37,246 nt of DNA, taken from a virus. Where the stretch lies: positions 1 to 37,246 of the IMG/VR virus record IMGVR_UViG_3300009182_002621. One strand, given 5' to 3'. Under the pieces are notes generated by a model that ran no database searches, was not told where the DNA came from, and saw nothing but the letters and a program-made list of their open reading frames with translations. Shown here one piece after another: positions 24,202 through 32,150 of the stretch. The position numbers were made by a program, and so were the translations under genes. The number at the start of each line of letters is the position of its first letter. Position 1 is the first letter of the stretch.

Positions 24202-24860
24202 TCTGCAATTAGATTGTTTACAATTAATCTACGTGTACGTTCAGTTAGTTTAACAGTTAAAATTAATGCGTGTAGCCCATTACTAAAACTAAACACACTA
24301 TGATCTAACTGAGTATTAGAAAAATATAACCATCCTGCTTCTGGATAGATTGGTTTACCATCTATCATCTGTACATAATTTTCCGGACTACATCTTCCAA
24401 ATACAGCTAGCAATCTAAAATATTCTGGACTTACTTCATGGAAATCTCGATGTGGTGGAAAGAATCCCCCTTGATCAATCCTTAAAAAATGTACACGACC
24501 AATGTCAGGTGCAAACACATCGACTAGTGATTTAATTTCAGGAATGGAATTGTATACTTCTGTAGGTGTATTAAAGTTTTCTTCTTTCATTTCAATGTTG
24601 TGATATTTTTGCATATATCCGAAACTATTAAGATGATAATTATCCATAACATCACCAGTGTGACTAGTAACAGGTAATCCCCAACGATTATTATGTTGAT
24701 CTTTTTTTTGATTATATGGACACCAATTATCTTTAAATTCTAATAATTGTTGTTCAACATCAATTGGACTAAAATGCCATTTAGTTTTAACAAAGTTTCC
24801 TAAATTTACTAGACTATTCCATAGTGCCGCACGTTCTAATTCTTCATTAGTCATTTGCAA
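24198..24860 (-). CDS. Putative Fe(II)/2OG-type oxygenase in the radical SAM operon
   Basis: The 220-residue protein has FLRIDQGGFFPPHRDFHE, which supplies His137-x-Asp139, the first two iron ligands. LLAVFGRCSP follows, then EAGWLYFSNTQLDHSVFS with distal His187 and a final ALILTVKL strand. This matches the jelly-roll of phage 2OG oxygenases (P4H/AspH-like), with 2-oxoglutarate probably held by the Arg or Lys on the last strands (TVKLTERTRR). It sits between two radical SAM genes with overlaps of four and fourteen bases, so hydroxylation and radical chemistry are probably steps of one pathway. Confidence 0.65.
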   Translation of the reverse strand: MQMTNEELERAALWNSLVNLGNFVKTKWHFSPIDVEQQLLEFKDNWCPYNQKKDQHNNRWGLPVTSHTGDVMDNYHLNSFGYMQKYHNIEMKEENFNTPTEVYNSIPEIKSLVDVFAPDIGRVHFLRIDQGGFFPPHRDFHEVSPEYFRLLAVFGRCSPENYVQMIDGKPIYPEAGWLYFSNTQLDHSVFSFSNGLHALILTVKLTERTRRLIVNNLIAE

Positions 24861-26277
24861 TACCTTTTAATTCGGGAAATATTTCCTGCCATTTTGTTCC
24901 TCGTATACTGTCCATATTATCTGCGTATTCAACAAACGCTGGTATTAGATGTGTATGATCTTCTGCTAATACAAATTTAAGTATAGCTTCCCATCGTCTC
25001 CAGCCGTTTGGATTATCCTTCCAAAACATATCGTCTTGTGTATAATTATCCCATAGCCATTGTTTAAAATTTAAAAATTGTTCAACTAATTCTTCTTTAT
25101 CTTTTTTTGGCAATATGCGAGCACTTAGGTATGTAGGAAGATAAAGGAAATGCATATTGATTATACCGCCGCCTGCTTCATATTTTTCAATTTTAAATTT
25201 ATTAATCTTCTTAAAATTCTTTTGAATTTTCCACTTGGCAAATTCTATTATATGTTTAATATTAAAAATTTGGATAGCACACGCAATTCCTACTTTAATG
25301 TTGTCTGGTGTGTTATCTAATTTTTCTAAAGCATCAAGCGTTTCGGCCCAACTAACTGGATATCTAATATAAGTATTGCGCTCATCAAGAGCATCAATAC
25401 TAAATGCAAATCGTACTTCTTTAAAATTACTCCATAGATCAATCATTTTATCATCTACTAGTACACCATTAGAATTGTATCGTACTGTTATATTTTTACT
25501 AAAACCTCTACGAACAATTTCTTCAAGAAATCGTCTATGCTCTTTGATCATTAACGGCTCGCCACCTGCAAAATATAACTGTTGTATATTAGGAATCTGA
25601 TCAAATATTTCTTCCCATAATTCAGGACGTTCATACCATGTGTTGTTAAACTTATCTTTATCCCAATCAATCTGTTGTAGAATAATCGGAGCTCGTGTCT
25701 TTTTAACTAGCTGATCGTGATCTTGTGTCCATCGACTGCTATCGTGAGGTGTACACATAATACATTTTAAATTGCAAGTATGACCCAATCTTAAATCCAA
25801 ATATCGGATTACAGGAGGTACTGTTCCGTCATCTTGTGTAGCTTCTATTATTTCTTTTAGATCAAGCCCTTCTTGATCCCAGTAGTAAGTTTCCCATACA
25901 CGTTTACTCATCATGCCGTTAGACTCTTCTTCAAAGCATTTAGCACAACTTAGTGGAATCTTTTCTTCTAACATTGTTACACGAACATCTTTCATGTATT
26001 CGTTATTAAATGCACTCATTAAGGTGTCAGTTCCAAAGTTAGCAGGATGACCATTTTCTTTTTTAACAAGTCCTGCATCCATAATACCTTTAGTAGCTTG
26101 GCTAGCATTACTACCACAGCAAAGCCGAGCATCACCATTAGGACGTGTGGCTACATGAATCCAGGGAAGAGCGCAAAAGGTTGAAGTATTAGAAATATCT
26201 TCAATACGGTCCTGCCAGGCTTTAAGAGTCTGATTGTTATGTGATTTCCAAAATATTTTGTTAGTTGAATTGTTCAT
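24847..26277 (-). CDS. Radical SAM protein with N-terminal SPASM-like cysteine motif
   Basis: The product has 476 residues from ATG 26277, which lies within the end of the upstream gene; a longer frame from 26370 has no family residues. CALPWIHVATRPNGDARLCC (35-54) and SCAKC (110-114) resemble the auxiliary-cluster half of SPASM enzymes but precede the core. The radical SAM core begins at LRLGHTCNLKCIMCTPH with Cys168, Cys172 and Cys175, and YFAGGEPLM follows. The usual order is core first and SPASM last, so this looks permuted; similar twitch-domain radical SAM proteins occur in marine phages. The C-terminal 150 residues are unassigned. Confidence 0.82.
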   Translation of the reverse strand: MNNSTNKIFWKSHNNQTLKAWQDRIEDISNTSTFCALPWIHVATRPNGDARLCCGSNASQATKGIMDAGLVKKENGHPANFGTDTLMSAFNNEYMKDVRVTMLEEKIPLSCAKCFEEESNGMMSKRVWETYYWDQEGLDLKEIIEATQDDGTVPPVIRYLDLRLGHTCNLKCIMCTPHDSSRWTQDHDQLVKKTRAPIILQQIDWDKDKFNNTWYERPELWEEIFDQIPNIQQLYFAGGEPLMIKEHRRFLEEIVRRGFSKNITVRYNSNGVLVDDKMIDLWSNFKEVRFAFSIDALDERNTYIRYPVSWAETLDALEKLDNTPDNIKVGIACAIQIFNIKHIIEFAKWKIQKNFKKINKFKIEKYEAGGGIINMHFLYLPTYLSARILPKKDKEELVEQFLNFKQWLWDNYTQDDMFWKDNPNGWRRWEAILKFVLAEDHTHLIPAFVEYADNMDSIRGTKWQEIFPELKGIAND

Positions 26278-27232
26278 TAAATTTATCCACAGTACCGCAT
26301 TGTCTACTACACGCACGTAATGGACTTTTAGTCCATGTATTTTCAATTTTTGTAAAGAAATCACTTTCAAAAATTGCTATTAAATCTGTTATGTGCAAAT
26401 TAGGATTTGAAAATCCGTTATTAACAAAGTCAGTATAACTAGGTGAACTGTCGGGCATTGCATTAAAGTCTAGCCAACAGCATGGTGCAATCTTACCTTC
26501 TGCACTAATGTATAAACTACCGGGTAATTTTACCTTACAGTTTATTATAGGTTTTTGATTTTCTAATTTTTCAGTAATCTTTTTACTTTTAATTGACGGG
26601 ATTAGTATATGACTAACTGTTCCATCTTTATTTAATACTTTAAGATCGTCCGATTGGAATCTGCTGGTGTTTTTTGATACAAACTTTTTAAAACCCATTT
26701 GTTCACTAGTACTGCGACAAGCATTTATCTCGTGTTCATTATGTTGAAACACTAGCATGTGCCACTCAGCTTCGCCGCCTGCTTGAATAAATGCATCAGC
26801 ATTACGCAAGATTTGATGATAGTCTGTTCCTATACGGTATAGATGATGCGTAGTGCTAAGTCCGTCAATACCAAATATAACTTTAACACCAATTGTGGCT
26901 AGATCCCTCCACCATCGTTGATTTCTAGCACTACCATTTGTATTCATGCTCAAATCAATTGCAGGATTTGTTTCTTTCAAATATTTAAATATCTCTAAAG
27001 TATCACCGGCTACTATTGGATCTCCTGTATTACCACACATATACAGTCTATCTAATTGTTTTATAAATGTAGTTGGAAACCATTCTTTAAAATTAGACAA
27101 TGTAATTTCAGATAACTTTAGATTAGGACTATCAATACCACCTTGTATATTTCTTACGCACATAGGACAACTAGCCTGGCATCGACTAGTGATTTCAAGA
27201 TGTACTGTTTTAATATCTTCTAACTTATACAT
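26261..27232 (-). CDS. Radical SAM/SPASM-type protein
   Basis: In this 323-residue protein, HLEITSRCQASCPMCVRN holds Cys18, Cys22 and Cys25, and YMCGNTGDPIVAGD takes the place of the GGEP motif, as in a subset of SPASM proteins. The C-terminal region INCKVKLPGSLYISAEGK, followed by APCCW and ACSRQCG, is a classic SPASM cysteine set. It is of a different branch from the four YHxE sisters in the operon. It overlaps the preceding gene by eight bases and the following one by seventeen. Peptide or protein modification is the commonest role of SPASM enzymes. Confidence 0.85.
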   Translation of the reverse strand: MYKLEDIKTVHLEITSRCQASCPMCVRNIQGGIDSPNLKLSEITLSNFKEWFPTTFIKQLDRLYMCGNTGDPIVAGDTLEIFKYLKETNPAIDLSMNTNGSARNQRWWRDLATIGVKVIFGIDGLSTTHHLYRIGTDYHQILRNADAFIQAGGEAEWHMLVFQHNEHEINACRSTSEQMGFKKFVSKNTSRFQSDDLKVLNKDGTVSHILIPSIKSKKITEKLENQKPIINCKVKLPGSLYISAEGKIAPCCWLDFNAMPDSSPSYTDFVNNGFSNPNLHITDLIAIFESDFFTKIENTWTKSPLRACSRQCGTVDKFNEQFN

Positions 27233-28241
27233 TTGTTTTATGTTTGTTGATACGAATTTCTGTCTTGCAACCGCAAGTAATCATTGAGCACTTAATTGGT
27301 TTAACAACGTCGGGTGTAAATTCTATATTAAAATCTTTATCATTGATGTTGAAAAAAGTATTACCATAGATACCTCGCTCTCCGCAAGTACCTTGAATTG
27401 AACCATTTGTTTGTATATTAACTCTATCAATTCCTAAGTTACAAGTCCATCCGTAAAAATTGTTTAATTTATTGCTAATCATATTAAACGAAGAATATGG
27501 TTCAATAGTTCCGTTATCCCATTTAATAAGTGCTTTTGTTTTATCTTGTTGTATGTTGTTAAGTAACCGCATTTTTAAAATAAACTCATCAGGAGGTATT
27601 TTTTTTATTTTATCTTTAAGATATACTAGCTGATCATCTGTGTATTCTTTAATAGTCCCTAATTTGTCACCTTGTGTCTCTACTAACGTAGTTACTTTGA
27701 CCAACCAAGGAATTGGATGTATTACTAGCTCATCTACTAGTACTTTAGATTTATCCCAGTTTAACGGATCCATTAATACTGATGCTGATACCATAACTGT
27801 TCCTTTAGAATATACTAAATTTAATACATTTTTAATATGTTCTAAGTTACAAAATTCATGATGGACACTAATTGCAATATCATTAAAATACTCTGCATAC
27901 TCTTCCCACCATCTAATAGTCCTTGACCCGTTAGTATCTAATGAAATTCTACAGCCATGCTCTTCATGTAGGTACTTTACAAATTCTCCAAGTTTTGGCC
28001 ATAAGGTAGGCTCTCCACCTGTTAGTTCAATACTAATACTTTTTTTGTTAAAATGAGTTCTATATAGAGTAATCAAATGATTAAAGTTTTGTTTTACTAT
28101 TTCATAGTCCGGCCATCGAGAAGTGCCAACATGATTTGCAGGCCAACAGTAATTGCAACTATAATTGCACACATTTGTAAATTCATATCGGATGCTAAGA
28201 TATTCGTCAAAATCTGAATTTATTATTGCAATAGGTTTCAT
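27225..28241 (-). CDS. Radical SAM protein, paralogue family 2
   Basis: In this 338-residue protein, YEFTNVCNYSCNYCWPAN places Cys25, Cys29 and Cys32, and IELTGGEPTLWP is the GGE motif. SVHHEF corresponds to the YHxE motif of its sisters, with His for Tyr. The C-terminal GWTCNLG, GTCGERG and CSMITCGCK form the auxiliary-cluster pattern also seen in the protein encoded at 23305, down to spacing and the surrounding 'VNIQTNG' strand. The two are therefore close paralogues with probably similar but not identical substrates. It overlaps both neighbours by four to eight bases. Confidence 0.85.
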   Translation of the reverse strand: MKPIAIINSDFDEYLSIRYEFTNVCNYSCNYCWPANHVGTSRWPDYEIVKQNFNHLITLYRTHFNKKSISIELTGGEPTLWPKLGEFVKYLHEEHGCRISLDTNGSRTIRWWEEYAEYFNDIAISVHHEFCNLEHIKNVLNLVYSKGTVMVSASVLMDPLNWDKSKVLVDELVIHPIPWLVKVTTLVETQGDKLGTIKEYTDDQLVYLKDKIKKIPPDEFILKMRLLNNIQQDKTKALIKWDNGTIEPYSSFNMISNKLNNFYGWTCNLGIDRVNIQTNGSIQGTCGERGIYGNTFFNINDKDFNIEFTPDVVKPIKCSMITCGCKTEIRINKHKTNV

Positions 28242-29305
28242 AGGGTTGTTTGCCCAGAATAGAGTAGAGCTAAATCTATAAAGTTTTCTGTATTTTTTAA
28301 AGGTGACACATATTGCATTATACTTGGATACGTTCTTTCTATCAGTTGCTTTGATATTGATGCATCTAACATCTGAGTCTTTAACGTATTAAAACTTAAA
28401 TTAAGTGTTAGTTCGTTAATTGTTAAATCATCTAATGGAGCAAATGTTAGGGTATTTCCAAGATGCCAATGTTGGAAATCAAAATTATTCCGACTATAAA
28501 TTGATTGCTTTAATTCATATTCAGTATTGTATGCAGATGTTAACTCTCTATATCCATGTATATGTTTGTCTTTTAAAAAATGTTTACTATGGTAATAATT
28601 ATTAGATCGACATTCATCAACTAGATCTTCACCGTAGAATTTCATTATGTTAAATGCATCATATGGATTTCTTATCATCATCTCATCGCCATTGGCTCCG
28701 GATAATAACACAGACGATGTTGTCCAGTGATGTATTGATTTGTAAGCCCAGAAATTTTTTAATTTTTTACGATTCCAACACAAAAAATAATCTAGATCAA
28801 TATGTTCTGACCTTACTAGCTCGTAGGGTAATTTATGTTTTAAAACATATGCACTAATTAGAGCAGTATCAACCCCGCCAGTTAAAAATATTTTAAATGG
28901 TTTGTTTGAATTAAAATTTAAAATATTATTAGTAATTGTTTGATCAATTTGATCAATAATTTCAGAATCAGATAATTCTAATTCTTTAAATTGAGGAGTA
29001 GGAGCATCAATTTTTATAATAGTATCATCTACAATTATTACTTTGCCTACAAAAATTGTAGTTTGAAAAAATAAATTAGAAATTATAAAATTAGTTTCAT
29101 CTATAAAAATAGGAAAACTTTGTCTTCCATTTGGCATAATAGTAACAATACTATCAAATAAAATTTCACATCCTTTCCCATTATACCCTTTAGTGATAGA
29201 TGTCTTATTAACCGTCCAGCCATCATCAAAATCTATGAACAAATTTCCACTTCTAATATGATTAGGAAAACTATTATTTTGAATTTTACTAATTGAAAAA
29301 AACAT
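28238..29305 (-). CDS. Asparagine-synthetase-like ATP-pyrophosphatase (no glutaminase domain recognised)
   Basis: In this 355-residue protein, IFLTGGVDTALISAYV (139-154) is the PP-loop of N-type ATP pyrophosphatases (SGGxDS, here TGGVDT), and VLLSGANGDEMM (199-210) matches the second AsnB motif (GEGSDE-like). The N-terminal 130 residues are beta-rich but lack the Cys2 nucleophile of class II glutaminases. The protein should adenylate a carboxylate or amide, but would take ammonia or another nucleophile from elsewhere. Related enzymes close lactams or form amides in natural-product pathways. Set between a methyltransferase-like gene and a radical SAM gene with touching ends, it supplies a likely bond-forming step. 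Confidence 0.7.
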   Translation of the reverse strand: MFFSISKIQNNSFPNHIRSGNLFIDFDDGWTVNKTSITKGYNGKGCEILFDSIVTIMPNGRQSFPIFIDETNFIISNLFFQTTIFVGKVIIVDDTIIKIDAPTPQFKELELSDSEIIDQIDQTITNNILNFNSNKPFKIFLTGGVDTALISAYVLKHKLPYELVRSEHIDLDYFLCWNRKKLKNFWAYKSIHHWTTSSVLLSGANGDEMMIRNPYDAFNIMKFYGEDLVDECRSNNYYHSKHFLKDKHIHGYRELTSAYNTEYELKQSIYSRNNFDFQHWHLGNTLTFAPLDDLTINELTLNLSFNTLKTQMLDASISKQLIERTYPSIMQYVSPLKNTENFIDLALLYSGQTTL

Positions 29306-29904
29306 TAGATTTTTCCTATAATCATATATCTATTATACAGTGGTAATTCTAACTCTCCTGCCCACAATACATTAATATGACTTTGTTCTTTAAAAGTTTC
29401 TAGACTATCGGCAGTGCGTACATGTTCTGGAATTTGATAATTGTTACTTTGTAATACAAGAATCTGATCTGTATTTCGTTTACTCAACCAAGTTTCATAC
29501 TGCTCTTGGGTTATGTGTTCACAGCTGGTATTGATTACGACATCGACAAAAGATATCAGATTGCACATGTCGCCAGTACTAGCTGTAAATCTACCCGCTA
29601 TTTCTTCACCTTTGTTCATCATAGTAGCGATAGGTTCACACGTAGGATCAATGTCGAGACTGTAAATGCGTTTAATTGGAATGTTACTTTGAAATAGCAT
29701 ACTAGCCAATACACCTACCCAGCCTCCATGTATTTCGATACTAACCGGATCATCCTTAACTGAGAATTGCATACTCAATGCTTCGATAAGCCATTCTTTA
29801 CTTTTTAGCTGACCCGACCAAAAGGCATCCATAGTCCGCAAGGGATCTGGGCTTTGTCGGATGGCCTGCATCCAATAATGTAAGTGTTCGGTATCTATTT
29901 GCAT
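29305..29904 (-). CDS. Putative class I SAM methyltransferase-like protein
   Basis: The 199-residue protein has IEIHGGWVGVLASMLF (57-72) in the position of motif I, RIYSLDIDPTCEPIA (79-93) as motif II with an acidic residue after strand 2, and FVDVVINTSCEHI as motif IV. The overall layout is that of small Rossmann methyltransferases, but the glycine loop is atypical (GGWVG rather than GxGxG), so binding of SAM is likely rather than certain. Its stop and the next start share one base (TAATG), and it overlaps the radical SAM gene upstream by ten bases. Confidence 0.6.
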   Translation of the reverse strand: MQIDTEHLHYWMQAIRQSPDPLRTMDAFWSGQLKSKEWLIEALSMQFSVKDDPVSIEIHGGWVGVLASMLFQSNIPIKRIYSLDIDPTCEPIATMMNKGEEIAGRFTASTGDMCNLISFVDVVINTSCEHITQEQYETWLSKRNTDQILVLQSNNYQIPEHVRTADSLETFKEQSHINVLWAGELELPLYNRYMIIGKI

Positions 29905-30863
29905 TTTGGTATTTTACTATCAGCTGAACTAACACACGTAGGTGTTACACATAACTTAGGAGTGGAAAATAAATTAAATTTTTCTAAATCTCCAAGTGGC
30001 GCTTCGTGGCAGCTATACGCCCTTTTAATTTCATTGCCTCTTATTATAACACTTTGATACCCACTATTACAATACCAATTGGTGAATTTATTAAATCCAA
30101 ATGCGTTAAATCTTTCAGCTTGATCAAATAGGTATTCAGTATTAGTTGAATCATATAATGCTATTTGATAAATGTCTTCTCCGTCTGCTCGTTGCGGGAA
30201 TCCATTTTGCATTATTTCAATCATTTCATTAGTATAACCATCTACTATCTTACTAGCAGTAGGATCACTTTGCGGCTTGAGTGTTACATTAATTCCTCTC
30301 TTATGCAATCTCTCGCAACGGTTTAGTGTTTCAAAAAACTGCTCGGGAACCATAACTTGATTAACTGTTAGCAAAACTCCTTCAGTTATCAATCGTAAAC
30401 ACTTATCGCCAAACTCTTGTTCTTTAGCAAACTCTGAGTGATAACTAGCCGTTATACTTCTACGTTGTAAAAGTGCAGTATGGTTACACCAAGTTTCCCA
30501 CCATTTGATTCCTGGACTAAGATTTGTAGTCATATGTATACTTTGATACTGACTTTCTTTTTCATCTAAATGTTTGGTTAACTCTAGTAGGTGTTTGTAG
30601 GCAGTAGGCTCACCTCCGCTGAACGACCAATGGAACTGGTTAAACCCATTGGCTCGAGCTTGGCGTTTAATCTCGTCTACAGTAGATTTATATACTTCAA
30701 GCGATTGGTGATCCGGCATGTCGGATCTAGCATATGGCCAACAGTAACTACACTTGTAATTACAGAATCTACCCAATATCCAGCTAACATTAAACAATGG
30801 ACGATCCAGCATTGTCCGTTGTCCAAACTTGACAATTTCACTCCACGGTATTGACTGGTTCAA
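29895..30863 (-). CDS. Radical SAM protein, paralogue family 3
   Basis: In this 322-residue protein, WILGRFCNYKCSYCWPYAR gives Cys34, Cys38 and Cys41, and FSGGEPTAYKHL is the GGE motif. TASYHSEFA is the sister-specific YHxE motif. The C-terminal cysteines NWYCNSG, YSCHEAPLG and KLCVTPTC complete an auxiliary-cluster set. It belongs with the proteins encoded at 23305, 27225 and 30838, sharing also WPxxxxxxxPD after the third Cys. It overlaps the upstream sister gene by 26 bases, an unusually long same-strand overlap even here. Confidence 0.85.
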   Translation of the reverse strand: MNQSIPWSEIVKFGQRTMLDRPLFNVSWILGRFCNYKCSYCWPYARSDMPDHQSLEVYKSTVDEIKRQARANGFNQFHWSFSGGEPTAYKHLLELTKHLDEKESQYQSIHMTTNLSPGIKWWETWCNHTALLQRRSITASYHSEFAKEQEFGDKCLRLITEGVLLTVNQVMVPEQFFETLNRCERLHKRGINVTLKPQSDPTASKIVDGYTNEMIEIMQNGFPQRADGEDIYQIALYDSTNTEYLFDQAERFNAFGFNKFTNWYCNSGYQSVIIRGNEIKRAYSCHEAPLGDLEKFNLFSTPKLCVTPTCVSSADSKIPKCK

Positions 30864-31932
30864 GATAATGCCTCATTATGTTGTTATAATCATAATATTT
30901 TTTTGCTTTAGGAGCACATAATCCACATCGACATCTGTGTTTCCCACATACTATTGCTGGAGGTTGTTTTTGTTTAATGTTATCAATAATCAATTGAGCA
31001 TCTGACAAATACCCTATAGGAGCAATTTTCCCATCAAAGTTCATCATACAGTCTTTATTAACAAATACCTCTTTAGTAACTTGTTTAACAAATACGAAAA
31101 AATAATGTACGCTACAATGCCACCCTTTAAAATTATTATTAGGTATATAAGGCTGACTAGAACTATAATCAGCATTTACATGCATCTCGTTACCTCCGCA
31201 ACAACTACGACCGTTGCTATCTAAATTTATAATTGATATAATTTTTTTATGTAACGGTATCTTTGTAGTAATGCCATACAACTCGTCAAACCATTTTATT
31301 TGATCTTTTTTATAATAATCGAAATCAAAATCATGTTCAAGTTGTCTTGGCAAATGGGGTATATTATTATCCTTACACCATTCAATCATGCTGATACTAT
31401 TGTTCCAATGTTTAGGATGCATCATTATTGCACATTTAAAATGCTTGCCTTTTTGCTTTAAATCTAACAAATTTTGTTTAAATAAATCTTGTTGTTCTAT
31501 AGTAGTTTCTGAATGATAACTTACTGTCCAATAATCAATCTTATCTACAATTCTATCCCAAATTTTTTCTTTAACTATTGCGTTTGTAATAGTTTGGATA
31601 CTTAAAGACCATTTATCTTTGTATTGTTCGTGCTGTATTTTGATGTAATCCAAAATTTCTACAATATTTGGATGAAATAAACTTTCGCCACCAAACACAT
31701 TTAACCCTGCTCTACGTTGTGAAGGTAACTTGTATGCCATATAAGCATCAACATATTCTAGTAAAAAATCAACCGTTTTTAAACATTCCTCCAAAGTTGG
31801 ATGAGGGATAGCATTGTTATGATAATTTTTACTGCAATACGAGCAGTCCAAATTACACTTCAAAGTAGTTTCCCATGTTATTTGGAAAACGGGCGCATCA
31901 TCTAGTGTAGGTTCAATAACAGAGTAATTCAT
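30838..31932 (-). CDS. Radical SAM protein, paralogue family 4 (operon leader)
   Basis: In this 364-residue protein, ITWETTLKCNLDCSYCSKNY holds Cys26, Cys30 and Cys33, and FGGESLF stands for GGEP. TVSYHSETT is the YHxE motif. The C-terminus carries GWHCSVH, NKDCMM and the dense set CGKHRCRCGLC, which gives more cysteines than in the sisters and could bind two clusters. It is the first gene of the ten-gene reverse operon. TAAATA lies six bases upstream of ATG 31932 and no ribosome site is visible. Confidence 0.85.
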   Translation of the reverse strand: MNYSVIEPTLDDAPVFQITWETTLKCNLDCSYCSKNYHNNAIPHPTLEECLKTVDFLLEYVDAYMAYKLPSQRRAGLNVFGGESLFHPNIVEILDYIKIQHEQYKDKWSLSIQTITNAIVKEKIWDRIVDKIDYWTVSYHSETTIEQQDLFKQNLLDLKQKGKHFKCAIMMHPKHWNNSISMIEWCKDNNIPHLPRQLEHDFDFDYYKKDQIKWFDELYGITTKIPLHKKIISIINLDSNGRSCCGGNEMHVNADYSSSQPYIPNNNFKGWHCSVHYFFVFVKQVTKEVFVNKDCMMNFDGKIAPIGYLSDAQLIIDNIKQKQPPAIVCGKHRCRCGLCAPKAKKYYDYNNIMRHYLEPVNTVE

Positions 31933-31938
31933 ATGGTA

Positions 31939-31944
31939 TATTTA
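31939..31944 (-). promoter_or_regulatory. Late-type TAAATA before the radical SAM operon
   Basis: The reverse strand reads CGTAAATATACCATATG. With T4 late spacing, the start point would fall one base before the start codon. If real, this single element could drive all ten genes down to 22443, since no terminator or other motif intervenes. Confidence 0.45.
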
Positions 31945-31973
31945 CGCTTATAAATTAAGTTAGCCAAAAAAAC

Positions 31974-32002
31974 TTGACGTTGGAGTCAAATGAATATATA
32001 AT
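31974..32002 (+). promoter_or_regulatory. Consensus sigma70-type promoter for the tRNA-like element
   Basis: TTGACG (31974-31979) and TATAAT (31997-32002) are spaced by 17 bases. The predicted start point, seven bases after the -10 box, is 32009, exactly the first base of the tRNA-like acceptor stem. The element may thus need no 5' trimming. The promoter is divergent to the radical SAM operon. Confidence 0.8.
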
Positions 32003-32008
32003 ACAAAT

Positions 32009-32119
32009 GTGGACGTGAGCGGAATTTGGTATACCTCCTCCTAGTAGCGCAAGCGAACGGAGGGCAAGGGTCTAGCTCTTAGAGCGACTTTGCAGGTTCG
32101 AATCCTGCCGTCTACACCA
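32009..32119 (+). tRNA. Non-canonical 111-nt tRNA-like RNA, anticodon not assignable
   Basis: The acceptor stem GTGGACG (32009-32015) pairs with CGTCTAC (32109-32115) over seven base pairs including one G-U, followed by discriminator A and an encoded CCA. The T arm is perfect: GCAGG, loop TTCGAAT, CCTGC. The D loop GGAATTTGGTATA with its GG pair recalls leucine tRNAs, but the D stem is weak. Between D and T arms, CCTCC (32037-32041) pairs with GGAGG (32059-32063) around a 17-nt loop that holds GC-GCAA-GC instead of a 7-nt anticodon loop. It is followed by a long arm with GCTC-TTA-GAGC. Normal tRNAs have 75-95 nt. It may be a tRNA with an insertion, a decayed tRNA or a tRNA mimic. Confidence 0.65.
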
Positions 32120-32150
32120 ACTTAACACACAGGCACAGAAAGGCTTTGAA

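Noticed and set aside
22443-31932. RiPP precursor peptide next to the radical SAM genes
   Set aside because: Genes in the operon overlap and leave no gap for a small frame, and no short Cys- or Gly-rich leader-core peptide was found in intergenic DNA nearby. The substrate may be encoded elsewhere or be a large protein.
3659-31932. LPS or capsule biosynthesis cluster
   Set aside because: No glycosyltransferase, nucleotide-sugar enzyme or flippase was recognised, so the island does not fit a standard glycan locus.
32065-32085. Amber (CTA) anticodon loop GTCTAGC in the tRNA-like RNA
   Set aside because: It needs a weak stem with a C-A mismatch and a G-U pair, and competes with the stronger GCTC-TTA-GAGC hairpin. 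The anticodon is left unassigned.
32009-32119. tmRNA
   Set aside because: The element is only 111 nt, with no tag-coding frame or pseudoknot region.
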